From NCBI RefSeq assembly GCF_001667275.1, contig NZ_LZHV01000029.1:1-64000 (forward strand): a stretch of DNA of 64,000 nucleotides, given 5' to 3'. This document shows, piece by piece, positions 51,017 through 59,453 of this stretch. The translations under genes were made by a program, and so were the position numbers. The notes beneath the pieces were generated by a model. It had not been told where the DNA came from, searched no databases, and saw only the letters and a program-made list of their open reading frames with translations. Within the stretch, counting starts at the first letter, position 1. The number at the start of each line of letters is the position of its first letter. This DNA comes from Mycobacterium sp. ACS4054 (GTDB lineage Bacteria; Actinomycetota; Actinomycetes; Mycobacteriales; Mycobacteriaceae).

Positions 51017-52950
51017 CAGCGGCTCGGTCCGGGCTTGCGGATGGCCACCACGAACGGGCCGGCGCTGTGGACCACGAACTGCGGGCTCTCGAAGAGCGCG
51101 GCCCGCAGGTCGACGGTGTAGCGACGGACGTTGGGCTGGTTGGGGTAGACGTCCTCGGCGAGCCGCAGGGTGTAGTTGCCGTTCGCGCCGCGGCGCATCA
51201 GAAACACCGTCGGCGGCGGCCAGGGGCAGGTGTCCAGCGCGTGGAGGAGCTCGTCGGCGGACTTGAGTTTGGACCACTTTTTGATCTGGGCGGCCCGCAG
51301 GTCGAACTGCGCCAGCGGGTTGGCGTAGTGCGACGTCAGTCCCTGAAATCCCCAATAGGGATAGAAGGACAGGAAGCTGTAGTCGGCGGTCATCACGACG
51401 GTCTGGTCGCGCGGCCGGCCGGTCACGGTCGTGATGGCGTGGTCGATGTCGGGGTAGAACTTCTCCGAGCTCGGCGGCCTGCGGTCGCCGCGCTGCCCGT
51501 TGCCGTCGGTGTCGGTGTAGGCAACGGTGAGGTCGGGCCGCAGCACGTCGGGAATGTCCTGGCTGAACGCGATCGCCGCGGCCAGGCCGACGGCGCCGGC
51601 AAGGGGGAGCACGGCCCGGCCGCGCGCGGACAGCGCCCGCGTCGCCTCGACGAATCCGAACGCCCCGGCGGCCACCAGCAGCACGGTCAGGGTGGGCTGC
51701 AACCGGAACGACAGCAGCGTGGTGCGCGCCAGCGTGGTGAGCATCGACAGCAGCGACCACAGGTAGACGGCCAGCACGCCGATGGCCAGGGCGCCTGCCC
51801 GCACCGACGACCGGGCGCGCACGACCAGCCACAGCGCGCCCAGCAGGCAGACCGCCCCCAGCAGGGAGAACTGCAGCATCGGGAAGGTCAGAACGGCGCC
51901 GTCGGCCGGCAGGTAGTGCGCGGCGCTGCCGGAGTTGCTCACCGGGCTGCCGACCGCCCGCAACAGGAAGGGCAGCCAGGTGGTGCTCGCGATGGCCGCC
52001 GCGATGACCGCGATGACGGCCAGCCGGCGCAGCGGTTCGAGCGTCGCCCTCAAACCGCCCTGCCGCCAGCGCGACCCGGCCACCCATAGGCCCATCACGC
52101 CGAACGTGAAGGCGCTGAAGCCGAACAGCAGCGTGTACCACGTCGCGGTGAATCCCAGGAACAGACCGGCGGCGATGACGGCGGCCCAGCCGCGGCGCGG
52201 CTCGAGTGTGCGGCCAGCTTCACGCTCGGGCTCGAGTGTGCGGCCAGCCGCACTGTCGGCCTCGCGTTCGCCGGCCCGCAGCCCCGACCAGGTCAGCACC
52301 AGCACCGGCGGCAGCAGCACGGTGATCATCGCGGCGTACGGCTCGGGCGCGCCGTAGGCCAGCGTCGCCGCGGCCGTCGCGGTGGTGACGATCAGCCCGT
52401 AGGAGAACCGGATCATTCGCCACCACAGCACCAGGGCCACGGCGACCGCGATGGTGATCGAGGTGACGGCCCAGGGCTTGTACACCTCCCAGGCCGGCGT
52501 TCCGCTCAGCGCCGCGGCCCGCCCGCCGATCCAGAACCAGCCCGGCGGGTAGAACGGCGGCAGCCCGATGTAGGTCATGTCACGCAGGGCCGGACTGTCG
52601 GCCAGCCGCGTCAGGTACTCGGTGCGGAACTGCTGATCGACGGAAATGCCGAACAGGTACAACTTGGTCGCGCCCAGCGGCATGCCCAGCGTCACCACGG
52701 TGAACGCCGACACGAACACCAGCCCGGCCAGCTGCGCGGGCCAGCGCCACCGTCGCCATGCCCAACCCGCGGCGACCAGACCGGCCAGGCAGCCCACCTG
52801 CCCCACCGTGGTGAGCGCGTGCAGCTGGTTTGACGACGGGAAGGCGGGCCACTGCACCCGGGAGATCGCGGTCAGCGAGACCACGGCGACGACGACGGCC
52901 ACCGCCACCGCCACGAACATCTGGCCGAGGCTGGCCAGGGCGTTACGCAT
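51016..52950 (-). CDS. aftA: Arabinofuranosyltransferase AftA
   Basis: 644 residues (643 in M. tuberculosis). GT-C enzyme that transfers the first arabinofuranose from decaprenyl-phosphoarabinose onto galactan. ATG 52950 gives [20 protein letters not shown]. About eleven helices precede a periplasmic C-terminal domain ([20 protein letters not shown] onward). The first loop carries [20 protein letters not shown] with the candidate catalytic Asp/Glu. It starts 2 bases after the dprE2 stop. An internal 30-base duplication at 52199-52248 inserts [14 protein letters not shown] residues into a loop. Confidence 0.96.
   Translation of the reverse strand: MRNALASLGQMFVAVAVAVVVAVVSLTAISRVQWPAFPSSNQLHALTTVGQVGCLAGLVAAGWAWRRWRWPAQLAGLVFVSAFTVVTLGMPLGATKLYLFGISVDQQFRTEYLTRLADSPALRDMTYIGLPPFYPPGWFWIGGRAAALSGTPAWEVYKPWAVTSITIAVAVALVLWWRMIRFSYGLIVTTATAAATLAYGAPEPYAAMITVLLPPVLVLTWSGLRAGEREADSAAGRTLEPEREAGRTLEPRRGWAAVIAAGLFLGFTATWYTLLFGFSAFTFGVMGLWVAGSRWRQGGLRATLEPLRRLAVIAVIAAAIASTTWLPFLLRAVGSPVSNSGSAAHYLPADGAVLTFPMLQFSLLGAVCLLGALWLVVRARSSVRAGALAIGVLAVYLWSLLSMLTTLARTTLLSFRLQPTLTVLLVAAGAFGFVEATRALSARGRAVLPLAGAVGLAAAIAFSQDIPDVLRPDLTVAYTDTDGNGQRGDRRPPSSEKFYPDIDHAITTVTGRPRDQTVVMTADYSFLSFYPYWGFQGLTSHYANPLAQFDLRAAQIKKWSKLKSADELLHALDTCPWPPPTVFLMRRGANGNYTLRLAEDVYPNQPNVRRYTVDLRAALFESPQFVVHSAGPFVVAIRKPGPSR
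52199..52248. repeat. In-frame tandem repeat with inverted-repeat arms inside aftA
   Basis: A 20-base identical unit occurs at 52199-52218 and 52229-52248, with a 30-base period. Each starts with CGAGTGTG and is followed 10 bases on by a CACGCTCG or CACTGTCG arm, so each copy is a small imperfect hairpin. In AftA it encodes a repeated AGRTLEP segment in a charged loop. Confidence 0.65.
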
Positions 52951-52952
52951 GA

Positions 52953-53717
52953 TCAGATGGGCAGCTTGCGGAAGATGGGCCGCGGGATGTGTCGCAACAC
53001 CATCATCACGTAGCGGAATGCTCCTGGCGCCCAAACTAATTCCTTACCCTTTGCGGCCGAGGTCACCGCGAGGTTGGCGACGTACTCCTTGTCGACGGTC
53101 AGCGGCGCTTCCTTCACATGCGCGCTCATCCGGGTGCGGACCTGGCCCGGGCGGATCACCAGGACGCGAACCCCGTACTCGCGCAGGGCTTCTCCGAGTC
53201 CCAGATAAAACCCGTCAAGTCCCGCCTTGGTGGAGCCGTAGACGAAGTTGGACCGTCGCACCCGTTCCCCCGCGGCCGAGCTCATCGCGATGATCTGGCC
53301 GAAGCCCTGGGCGCGCATCTTCTCGCCGAGCAGCACACCCACTGAAACCGCTGCGGTGTAATTGATTTCGGCGGCCAGCACGGCCTTGCGCTGGTTCTGC
53401 CACAACTCCTCGGCGTCCCCGAGAATGCCGAAGGCGACGATGGCCACGTCGACGTCGCCATGAGCGAACGCCTCCTCGATCATCTTCGGATGGCTGTCGG
53501 GGTCGGTGGCCTCGAAGTCGATCAGCTCCACCGACCGCGCGCCCGCGGCCTTCATCTGAGCGACGGCGGCGTCGCGGCCCGGGTCGCCGGGCATGGCGGC
53601 CAGCACGATCCGGGCGTGCGCGTTCTGCAGGTAGCGCTCGCAGATGGCCAGCCCAATCTCCGAGGTGCCGCCGAGCAGCAGGATGGTCTGCGGGTTACCC
53701 ACAGCGTCGAGCACCAT
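52953..53717 (-). CDS. dprE2: Decaprenylphosphoryl-2-keto-beta-D-erythro-pentose reductase DprE2
   Basis: 254 residues, the same length as in M. tuberculosis. A short-chain dehydrogenase/reductase: [20 protein letters not shown] (NAD(P)-binding), [13 protein letters not shown], then the catalytic Ser and YxxxK in [20 protein letters not shown] with KAGLDGF. It reduces the 2-keto intermediate made by DprE1 to decaprenyl-phosphoarabinose. It follows dprE1 directly: the dprE1 TAA stop (53718-53720) adjoins ATG 53717. Confidence 0.97.
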   Translation of the reverse strand: MVLDAVGNPQTILLLGGTSEIGLAICERYLQNAHARIVLAAMPGDPGRDAAVAQMKAAGARSVELIDFEATDPDSHPKMIEEAFAHGDVDVAIVAFGILGDAEELWQNQRKAVLAAEINYTAAVSVGVLLGEKMRAQGFGQIIAMSSAAGERVRRSNFVYGSTKAGLDGFYLGLGEALREYGVRVLVIRPGQVRTRMSAHVKEAPLTVDKEYVANLAVTSAAKGKELVWAPGAFRYVMMVLRHIPRPIFRKLPI

Positions 53718-55118
53718 TTACAACAGCTCCAAACGTCGGGCCATGTCCGAGGCGAACACCCCCGAGGGATCCACCTTGCGGCGCACCGCGATCCACTCGT
53801 CGATGCGCGGGTACATGGCGTGAAAGGTTTCGGCGCTGGTACGGGAATCCTTGGCCGTGTAGACCCGGCCACCGAATTGCAGTACGCGCCGGTCGAGTTC
53901 GTTGAGGAACTCGTTGATCCCCGGCTTGTTGGGGAAGTCCATCGCCACGTTCCACCCGGCCATCGGGAAGCTCAGTGGCGCGCGGTTGCCCGGGCCGAAC
54001 AGTTTGAAGACGTTCAACGCCGAGTAGTGGCCGCTGGTCTGGATCCAGCGGATGATGTCCTTGAATTCGTCCATCGCGTCCGGCGGAACCAGGAACTGGT
54101 GCTGGGCGAAACCCGTTGGGCCGTAAGCATTGTTCCATCCGCTGACCAGGTCGAGCATGTGGTAGAACTGCGACAGGTTCATGATCTTGCCGGAATAGGT
54201 GCCGCCCAGCCGGTAGTACACCTCGCCGATGGCCATGAAGGACAGCTTGTTCATCGCGCTGACCGGAAAGACGTTCGGCACCGTCAACAGTTGCGGGGCA
54301 TCGAATTTCAGCGGATTCTTGGCCAGCTTCGCGGGCAATTGGTCCAGCTTCGCCAGGCTGCCGCGGCTGACCGCGGCCCGGCCGAGCTTGGGCGGCGGAC
54401 TGATCAGGTCGAACCAGGCGCTCGAATAGGTGTAGTTGGCCTCGCTGCCGTCGAGGTGGACCGCGACCGTCTCGTCCAGGTCCTTGGTGGCGACGCCGTC
54501 GGCGATGAAATAGGCCGTCTCCGTTGGTGTCATCTCGATCGTGGCGCGCAGCACGATCCCGGTCAGGCCGTTGCCGCCGACCGTGACCCAGAACAACTCG
54601 GCGTCCGAGGCGTCCGGGCCGTCGGGGGTGATGGTGCGGATGGTGCCGTCGGCCATCAGCAGGTCCATCGAGCGGACGTGATTGCCGAAGCTGCCCGCGC
54701 TGTGATGGTTCTTGCCGTGGATGTCGCAGGCGATCGCCCCGCCCACGGTGACCTGACGCGTGCCCGGCAGCACCGGAACCCACAGCCCGAAGGGCAGCGC
54801 CGCCTTCATCAGCTGGTCCAGGCTCACCCCGGCGTCGACATCGACCAGCCGGGTGTCGGCGCTGATCGAGTGGATGCGATTGAGCCCGGTCATGTCGATC
54901 ACCAGGCCGCCGCCGTTCTGGGCGTTGTCCCCGTAGGACCGGCCCAGCCCGCGGGCGATGACGCCCCGCCCGTTGGGGCCGCCGGACTCGGCGACCCGGG
55001 CCACCGCCTTGGCGATCACCTCCGGATCGCGGGTCGAGAGCACCTCGGCCACCGACGGCGCGGTGCGGCCAAAGCCGGTCAGCCGGGTGGTGGTGGTTAC
55101 AACATCGGTGCTCAACAT
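53718..55118 (-). CDS. dprE1: Decaprenylphosphoryl-beta-D-ribose 2-oxidase DprE1, Ala at the benzothiazinone-target position
   Basis: 466 residues from ATG 55118 ([20 protein letters not shown]). FAD enzyme of the vanillyl-alcohol-oxidase type that oxidises decaprenyl-phosphoribose at C2. [20 protein letters not shown] and [20 protein letters not shown] are FAD-binding segments. [20 protein letters not shown] and [20 protein letters not shown] close the protein. The segment [10 protein letters not shown] has Ala392 where M. tuberculosis has Cys387 (GWNICVDFP), the residue covalently hit by nitro-benzothiazinones. The longer frame to 55367 is a shadow of the GtrA gene. Confidence 0.97.
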   Translation of the reverse strand: MLSTDVVTTTTRLTGFGRTAPSVAEVLSTRDPEVIAKAVARVAESGGPNGRGVIARGLGRSYGDNAQNGGGLVIDMTGLNRIHSISADTRLVDVDAGVSLDQLMKAALPFGLWVPVLPGTRQVTVGGAIACDIHGKNHHSAGSFGNHVRSMDLLMADGTIRTITPDGPDASDAELFWVTVGGNGLTGIVLRATIEMTPTETAYFIADGVATKDLDETVAVHLDGSEANYTYSSAWFDLISPPPKLGRAAVSRGSLAKLDQLPAKLAKNPLKFDAPQLLTVPNVFPVSAMNKLSFMAIGEVYYRLGGTYSGKIMNLSQFYHMLDLVSGWNNAYGPTGFAQHQFLVPPDAMDEFKDIIRWIQTSGHYSALNVFKLFGPGNRAPLSFPMAGWNVAMDFPNKPGINEFLNELDRRVLQFGGRVYTAKDSRTSAETFHAMYPRIDEWIAVRRKVDPSGVFASDMARRLELL

Positions 55119-55150
55119 CGTCAAAGAGGGTACCGCCTGCGGTGTGTGGC

Positions 55151-55579
55151 TCAGCGGATGCGGAAGATAACGGCTCGCTGCACGATGAAGTTGATCACGG
55201 TCGCGGTGCCCTGCGCGATCACGAATGCGACGGGTATCGCCCACCCGCGATAGTGCATAAGCGCCAGGCACAGGTGGTTCAGCCCGACCTGCACGGCGAA
55301 GGTGATGGCGTAGAGGATCATGACCGCGACGAACCGGGCGGTGCTGGGCGCCGCCTGGAACGTCCACCGACGGTTGATCAGGTAGGCGGTGATGGTCCCG
55401 ACGACGAAGCTGGTCGCCTTGGCCAGGTCGACCTGGACGCCCACCGCCTTGTACAGCGCCAGGTACAGGCCGAAGTCGACGATGCCGGCCAGGCCGCCGG
55501 TGGCGACGAAACGCATCACCTGAGTCGTCAGGCTCAACTGCGGGCTCGGCGGCGCGGCATCGGGCAGCGGGGCAACCAT
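55151..55579 (-). CDS. GtrA-family membrane protein (Rv3789-like)
   Basis: 142 residues with four membrane helices and the GtrA fold: [56 protein letters not shown]. Rv3789 was proposed as a flippase for decaprenyl-phosphoarabinose and later as an anchor for AftA; either role fits its fixed place before dprE1. ATG 55579 adds a Pro-rich N-terminus of 21 residues compared with the 121-residue M. tuberculosis protein; ATG 55516 (MRFVATGG) would give exactly 121. Confidence 0.93.
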   Translation of the reverse strand: MVAPLPDAAPPSPQLSLTTQVMRFVATGGLAGIVDFGLYLALYKAVGVQVDLAKATSFVVGTITAYLINRRWTFQAAPSTARFVAVMILYAITFAVQVGLNHLCLALMHYRGWAIPVAFVIAQGTATVINFIVQRAVIFRIR

Positions 55580-55630
55580 TGGGGGGAGTCTAACGGGGCG
55601 GCCGGGGCGCCCCGGGATGCGGCGGGCGTG

Positions 55631-56110
55631 CTATCGGGGCAGCTTGACCGCTATCAACTCGACCTGATCCTCGCCCTGCGGGGTCGAGTAGGTCACGGTG
55701 TCGCCCGCCTTGTGCCCGGCCAGGGCCTGGGCCAGGGGGCTGCGGGCGGTCAACGTCTCGCCTTCGCGACCGATGGGCGTCTCTTCCACGATCGAGATGA
55801 CGTGCATCGTCACCACCTCGCCGTCGGAGAACCGCAGGGTGACCTCGGTGCCCCCGGGCAGCGTTTCCGAGGCGTCGGGCTGCGAGGGCCCGGTGCGCAG
55901 CCGGCGGTCCAGCTCGTTGATCCGGTCGCTGAGCCCCACCAGCTCCTCGGCGCGCTGGATCGCCTCCGCGGCGTCGCCGTGATCGCCCACCATCCCTCGG
56001 TCGTTGCGGACCTCGACCTCGAGGCGGTCACGCCGCTGCCGCAGCCGGTCGAGTTCCGCGGCCAGGCTCTCTTTAGCCGCGTCCGCCGCTGACTGGCCCT
56101 TCTTGCTCAC
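55631..56110 (-). CDS. GreA/GreB-like transcription factor (Rv3788-like)
   Basis: 159 residues from GTG 56110. An N-terminal coiled-coil hairpin (ESLAAELDRLRQRRDRLEVE, then AIQRAEELVGLSDRINELDR) is followed by the C-terminal Gre/FKBP-like domain with ETPIGREGETLTARSPLAQA, then LAGHKAGDTVTYSTPQG. Family knowledge: Rv3788 binds the RNA polymerase secondary channel and inhibits transcription without stimulating transcript cleavage. Its stop is 51 bases from the GtrA start on the same strand, so it may feed transcription into the arabinan operon. Confidence 0.93.
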   Translation of the reverse strand: MSKKGQSAADAAKESLAAELDRLRQRRDRLEVEVRNDRGMVGDHGDAAEAIQRAEELVGLSDRINELDRRLRTGPSQPDASETLPGGTEVTLRFSDGEVVTMHVISIVEETPIGREGETLTARSPLAQALAGHKAGDTVTYSTPQGEDQVELIAVKLPR

Positions 56111-56209
56111 GTCGGTGGACCCTTTCGCCCAATTAGCTCAGATGGCGTTCCAGTGTCGCACCACGGCGAGCCGGCCGTCACCATTATTGGACAAGCGGCG
56201 AGTTCCCCC

Positions 56210-57349
56210 TCAGTGGGCGATCGAACCCGATTCGGAGTTCGTGGTGATCGGCGCCGCGTCGTCGGAGTCGTCGTAGTAGTCGACCGTGCCGCGCAGGGCG
56301 TCGAAAATGGCCCGGCCCTGCGCCACCAGCCCGCTGGCCACCTCGGTGAGCCCCTCGGCGCCATTGAGCACGGTCACGTTCGCGTTGGCCAGCCCGCGGG
56401 CGGCCTTCTCCACGATCTCGGGCAGCTGATCGATCAGCGCCTTGTCCAGCGCCACCCGGTTGTGCGACGCCGCGGCCTCGGCCTGGATCTTCATCTTCTC
56501 GGCGTCGGCGACGGCCAGGATCCGCACGCGCTCGGCCTCGGCCTCGGCGGGTTTGACCACCTCGGCGACCAGTTCCTGCTGGCGCAGTTCGGCCGCGCGC
56601 TGGGCCAACTCGGTGCGCATCTGCAGCACCTCGCGCTGGGCCTCGGCCTCCGCCAGCGGACCCGCCTGCGCGGCCTCGGCCTGGGCCTTATCGACCTCGG
56701 CCTTGTACTGCGCCTTGACGATTGCGGTCTCGCGGGCGAATTCCGCCTGCTTGCGCTGCGATTCCTGCTCGGCTTCGGCGGCCGCCTGGTTGGCCTGCGC
56801 CTGGGCGATCTGGGCCTGCTGCTGGATGGCCGCGTTGTGCGGCGCCGACATCGCGTTGATGTAGCCGAGCCCGTCGTCGTCGATGGATTGAATCTGCAGC
56901 GCGTCGACGGTGAGCCCGATGCGGGCCATCTCCTCCTTGGAGCCGTCGAGGACCTCGGTCGCCAGCTTCTGGCGTTCCCGGATGATCTGCTCGACGGTCA
57001 TCGAGCCGATGATCGACCTCAGGTGGCCGGCGAAGATCCGGCCCGTCAGCACCGACATCTGATCCTGTTCGGACAGGAATCGCTGGGCGGCGCTGATGAT
57101 GCTCTCGGTGTCGTTGCCGACCTTGAAGGCGATCACCGCCCGGACGTTGAGCGTAATGCCCTGCTGGGTCACGCATTTCTCGCCGACCTCGGCCTCGCAC
57201 ATCGCCAGCGTGAGGAACCGGGCCTTGCGGAAGAACGGCATGATGAAGGCGCCGTGGCCCGTCACGACGCGAAACGGGGCGTTGCTCTTGCTTCGGCCGC
57301 CCGAGATCAGCATCGCCTCGTCGGGGGAGGGCACCTTGTAACCGAGCAT
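56210..57349 (-). CDS. SPFH/flotillin-like membrane-associated protein
   Basis: 379 residues from ATG 57349, behind AAAAAGGAG. The N-terminal SPFH (band-7) domain covers residues ~1-170 (VVTGHGAFIMPFFRKARFLT, GITLNVRAVIAFKVGNDTES, IFAGHLRSIIGSMTVEQIIR). A long Ala/Glu/Gln-rich coiled coil (residues ~185-300, AEAEQESQRKQAEFA and similar) follows, as in flotillins and YqiK/YuaG. No clear N-terminal membrane span is seen, so membrane contact may use the domain itself or a partner. It is paired with the upstream NfeD-like gene. Likely organises membrane microdomains or membrane stress response; not at this locus in M. tuberculosis. Confidence 0.9.
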   Translation of the reverse strand: MLGYKVPSPDEAMLISGGRSKSNAPFRVVTGHGAFIMPFFRKARFLTLAMCEAEVGEKCVTQQGITLNVRAVIAFKVGNDTESIISAAQRFLSEQDQMSVLTGRIFAGHLRSIIGSMTVEQIIRERQKLATEVLDGSKEEMARIGLTVDALQIQSIDDDGLGYINAMSAPHNAAIQQQAQIAQAQANQAAAEAEQESQRKQAEFARETAIVKAQYKAEVDKAQAEAAQAGPLAEAEAQREVLQMRTELAQRAAELRQQELVAEVVKPAEAEAERVRILAVADAEKMKIQAEAAASHNRVALDKALIDQLPEIVEKAARGLANANVTVLNGAEGLTEVASGLVAQGRAIFDALRGTVDYYDDSDDAAPITTNSESGSIAH

Positions 57350-57408
57350 GGGGACTCCTTTTTGGGTTTCGCTGTTGTATCCCGGACGATCCGGGTGGTC
57401 AATTCAGA

Positions 57409-57648
57409 TCAGGCGAGGCCGTGCCAGGGTTCGACGACCACCGTCCGGCCTCCCCTGACCTCCACCACCAGCACCTCGGCGCCCTTCGGCAGCGGCTCGT
57501 CGGACCAGGCCAGGAAGGCCTCCTTGGCGCCGTGCACGGTGACCAGTACCTCCCCGGCGCCGCGGTCGCCGCGGGTTGCCACGGTCAACGTCCCAACGCA
57601 GCCGATTGCCGAGGCGTCGCTCACGAACGCATACTCCCGCATCGGCAT
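57409..57648 (-). CDS. Short NfeD-like OB-fold protein paired with the flotillin gene
   Basis: 79 residues from ATG 57648 (MPMREYAFVSDASAIGCVGT). The pattern IGCVGTLTVATRGDRGAGEV, LVTVHGAKEAFLAWSDEPLP, KGAEVLVVEVRGGRTVVVEP matches the C-terminal OB-fold of NfeD proteins (Gly-x-x-Gly start, KGxxVxVV and closing V-x-P). No protease or membrane part remains. NfeD and SPFH genes are classic neighbours, and the 59-base gap supports a shared operon. This short gene is easily hidden in a longer frame opening at 58062. The fold call is moderately firm; function is inferred from pairing. Confidence 0.75.
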   Translation of the reverse strand: MPMREYAFVSDASAIGCVGTLTVATRGDRGAGEVLVTVHGAKEAFLAWSDEPLPKGAEVLVVEVRGGRTVVVEPWHGLA

Positions 57649-57668
57649 TGCGAGCGTCGTGTTTCGTT

Positions 57669-58190
57669 CTAAACGGGTCCCGCCGTCAGGGTGACGACGT
57701 TGTTGCGGCTCTCGCGCGCCTTGATCCGCGACACCCAGACGCGGCCGCCGGTCGCCCGCCCGACGATGCGTTCGACCGTCTCGAAGGTCCAGGCGGCCGT
57801 GCCCGCCATCCCGGTGTCGTCCATGATCCGCAGGTCGATGACGCCCCGGTCGGCCAGCAACTCGAACAGGTCGCGCTGGGGGTCGTCGACGGCGATCAGC
57901 GTGGTGTGGTCGAACTGGTCCCGCAGTGCCGTCTTGACCTCGTCGAGGGTGCCCTCGTCGATCACCGCCTCGGTTCCGGGTTCGGTTTCGGCGCAGGCGA
58001 ATTCGATGTCGAAGGCCCGCTCGAAGCCGTGCAGGAAGAAGCGTTTGCCTTGGTTGGCCCACGAGCGGTGGCAGCAGGGCAAGTTGTCGAACAACTTACG
58101 CAGGTGGAACCGGGCCGTGCGGCCCAGCGGCGCGTCGGCGCGGTGCATCGTGGCCACGCGGGCGCCGTGGAGGTAGATGGTGTTGCCCAT
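57669..58190 (-). CDS. 6-pyruvoyl-tetrahydropterin/6-carboxytetrahydropterin synthase-like protein
   Basis: 173 residues from ATG 58190 (MGNTIYLHGARVATMHRADA). The pattern LPCCHRSWANQGKRFFLHGF, RAFDIEF, VIDEGTLDEVKTALRDQFDH, TTLIAVDDPQRDLF fits a PTPS/QueD fold (FxxxHR, HGH, DF..LK...LDH). The usual zinc-binding HGH is HGF here, and C-terminal VERIVGRATGGRVWVSRIKA replaces the usual V-x-E-t-x-x-x-x-Y. It may be a divergent or non-catalytic member. It precedes the NfeD-SPFH pair on the same strand (20-base gap), so the three may form an operon. Assignment is by motif reading only. Confidence 0.6.
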   Translation of the reverse strand: MGNTIYLHGARVATMHRADAPLGRTARFHLRKLFDNLPCCHRSWANQGKRFFLHGFERAFDIEFACAETEPGTEAVIDEGTLDEVKTALRDQFDHTTLIAVDDPQRDLFELLADRGVIDLRIMDDTGMAGTAAWTFETVERIVGRATGGRVWVSRIKARESRNNVVTLTAGPV

Positions 58191-58258
58191 GGATCGCAGC
58201 TTCCGTCGCGCTCCTTGCGGGATCCTCAAAGGATCCTTGGAGGCCTATCGTTGATGAC

Positions 58259-58621
58259 ATGAACGTCGGTCCGGTGAAGTGGTCGACAGTCGTGGCGGCC
58301 GCGCTGTGCGCCGCGCTGTTCTCGGCCGCCCCGGCCGCGGCGGATCCGCCCGACGATGCCTTCCTCGGGGCCCTCGCCGACAACGGGATCGTCATCAACG
58401 ACCCGGGCACCGCGATCTCGATGGCCCGCTCGGTGTGCGCCGGGCTGGACAACAACCAGCGGTCGAGCCTGCTCGCGATGAAGGTGATGAAAGACACCAA
58501 TCTGACGGCGCGACAGGCCGGGTTCTTCGTCGGCCTTTCGGTGTCGGCCTACTGCCCGCAATACAAAGGGCAGATCGACGATTCGCTGGACTGGCTCAAC
58601 CCCGGGCCCCCGCTCATGTGA
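58259..58621 (+). CDS. DUF732 secreted protein
   Basis: 120 residues. Signal peptide MNVGPVKWSTVVAAALCAAL, cleavage expected near PAAADPP. The mature ~90 residues carry the DUF732 pattern: FLGALADNGIVINDPGTAIS, ARSVCAGLDNN, then VGLSVSAYCPQYKGQID with the paired Cys. These proteins are small, numerous and uncharacterised in mycobacteria. ATG 58259 lies 68 bases from the divergent pterin-synthase-like start; both promoters must fit in that gap. Its stop precedes that of convergent wzm by one base. Confidence 0.88.
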   Translation: MNVGPVKWSTVVAAALCAALFSAAPAAADPPDDAFLGALADNGIVINDPGTAISMARSVCAGLDNNQRSSLLAMKVMKDTNLTARQAGFFVGLSVSAYCPQYKGQIDDSLDWLNPGPPLM

Positions 58622-58622
58622 G

Positions 58623-59453
58623 CTACACCCAGTAGGGCACCCGGGCCCGGTATTGCCGCATCGCGACCGCGGCCAACACCCAGCCGACGACGGTGAGCAC
58701 CGCCACCACGGCCCAGTGCCGCAGCTCCTGGTGGGCGCCGAGCAGCGGGGCGCGCACGATGTCGAGGTAGTGCAGCAGCGGGTTGAGCTCGACGATCTTC
58801 GACCACCGGCCCGCGCCCTGCTGCCGCAGGGTGTCGTCGTTCCAGATGATCGGCGTCATGAAAAACAACAGCTGCACGACGGAGAAGAGCAGCGGCCCGA
58901 TGTCGCGGTAGCGGGTGGCCAGGATGCCGAAACACAGTGACACCCAAATGCAATTCAGCACGATCAACGCGAGCGCCGGGATCACGGACAGGTCCGCCCA
59001 CGACCATGGCTTCGGATAGATCATCGCGATGACGACGTAGATGACTATGTTGTGCGCGAACAAGATCATCTGCCGCCACACCAGCCGGTAGACGTGCACG
59101 GACAGCGGCGTCGGCAGTTGCTTGATCAGACCCTCGTTGGCGACGAAGACGTCGGCGCCCTCCAGGATGGCCGCGTTGATCAGGTTCCAGATGATCAGGC
59201 CGAGCGTCACGTAGGGCAGGTGCACGGACAGCTCGAGGTGAAAGAGCTTGGAGTACAAGCCGCCCATGGCGACGGCGGTGGTGCCGGTCGCGATGGTGAT
59301 CCAGAACGGCCCCAGCACCGAGCGGCGGTAGCGCTGCTTGATGTCCTGCCAGCCCAGGTGCAGCCACAACTCGTGCCGGCGGAAGCCCGCGACCAGATCG
59401 CCCCGGGCGCGGGTGAAGGTCCGCGACTGGGCCGCGGCGTCCAGAAACGTCAT
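58623..59453 (-). CDS. wzm: Galactan ABC exporter permease Wzm (Rv3783-like)
   Basis: 276-residue ABC-2-type permease with six membrane helices: LHLGWQDIKQRYRRSVLGPF (ABC-2 N-terminal segment), then VWRQMILFAHNIVIYVVIAM, and a C-terminal VVAVLTVVGWVLAAVAMRQY. With Wzt it exports the lipid-linked galactan across the plasma membrane, according to work on the M. tuberculosis and M. abscessus homologues. ATG 59453 overlaps the glfT1 stop (ATGA), tying export to synthesis. The longer frame to 60098 is a shadow of glfT1. Confidence 0.95.
   Translation of the reverse strand: MTFLDAAAQSRTFTRARGDLVAGFRRHELWLHLGWQDIKQRYRRSVLGPFWITIATGTTAVAMGGLYSKLFHLELSVHLPYVTLGLIIWNLINAAILEGADVFVANEGLIKQLPTPLSVHVYRLVWRQMILFAHNIVIYVVIAMIYPKPWSWADLSVIPALALIVLNCIWVSLCFGILATRYRDIGPLLFSVVQLLFFMTPIIWNDDTLRQQGAGRWSKIVELNPLLHYLDIVRAPLLGAHQELRHWAVVAVLTVVGWVLAAVAMRQYRARVPYWV

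Noticed and set aside
51017..52141. N-terminal extension of EmbC through aftA (frame opens at 52141)
   Set aside because: The extension is an out-of-frame reading of aftA. EmbC homology and the TGATG junction place the start at 51016.
55119..55367. N-terminal extension of DprE1 into the GtrA gene
   Set aside because: It reads the GtrA gene in another frame. The conserved DprE1 N-terminus starts at 55118.
56125..56160. Sequence resembling the 5' part of a tRNA (TTAGCTCAGATGGC)
   Set aside because: No matching acceptor stem, anticodon arm or T-arm (GGTTCGAATCC) follows, so no cloverleaf can form.
57649..58062. Longer protein upstream of the NfeD-like gene in the same frame
   Set aside because: The upstream codons overlap the pterin-synthase-like gene out of frame and are Arg/Gly-rich shadow sequence. 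Only the last 79 residues look like NfeD.
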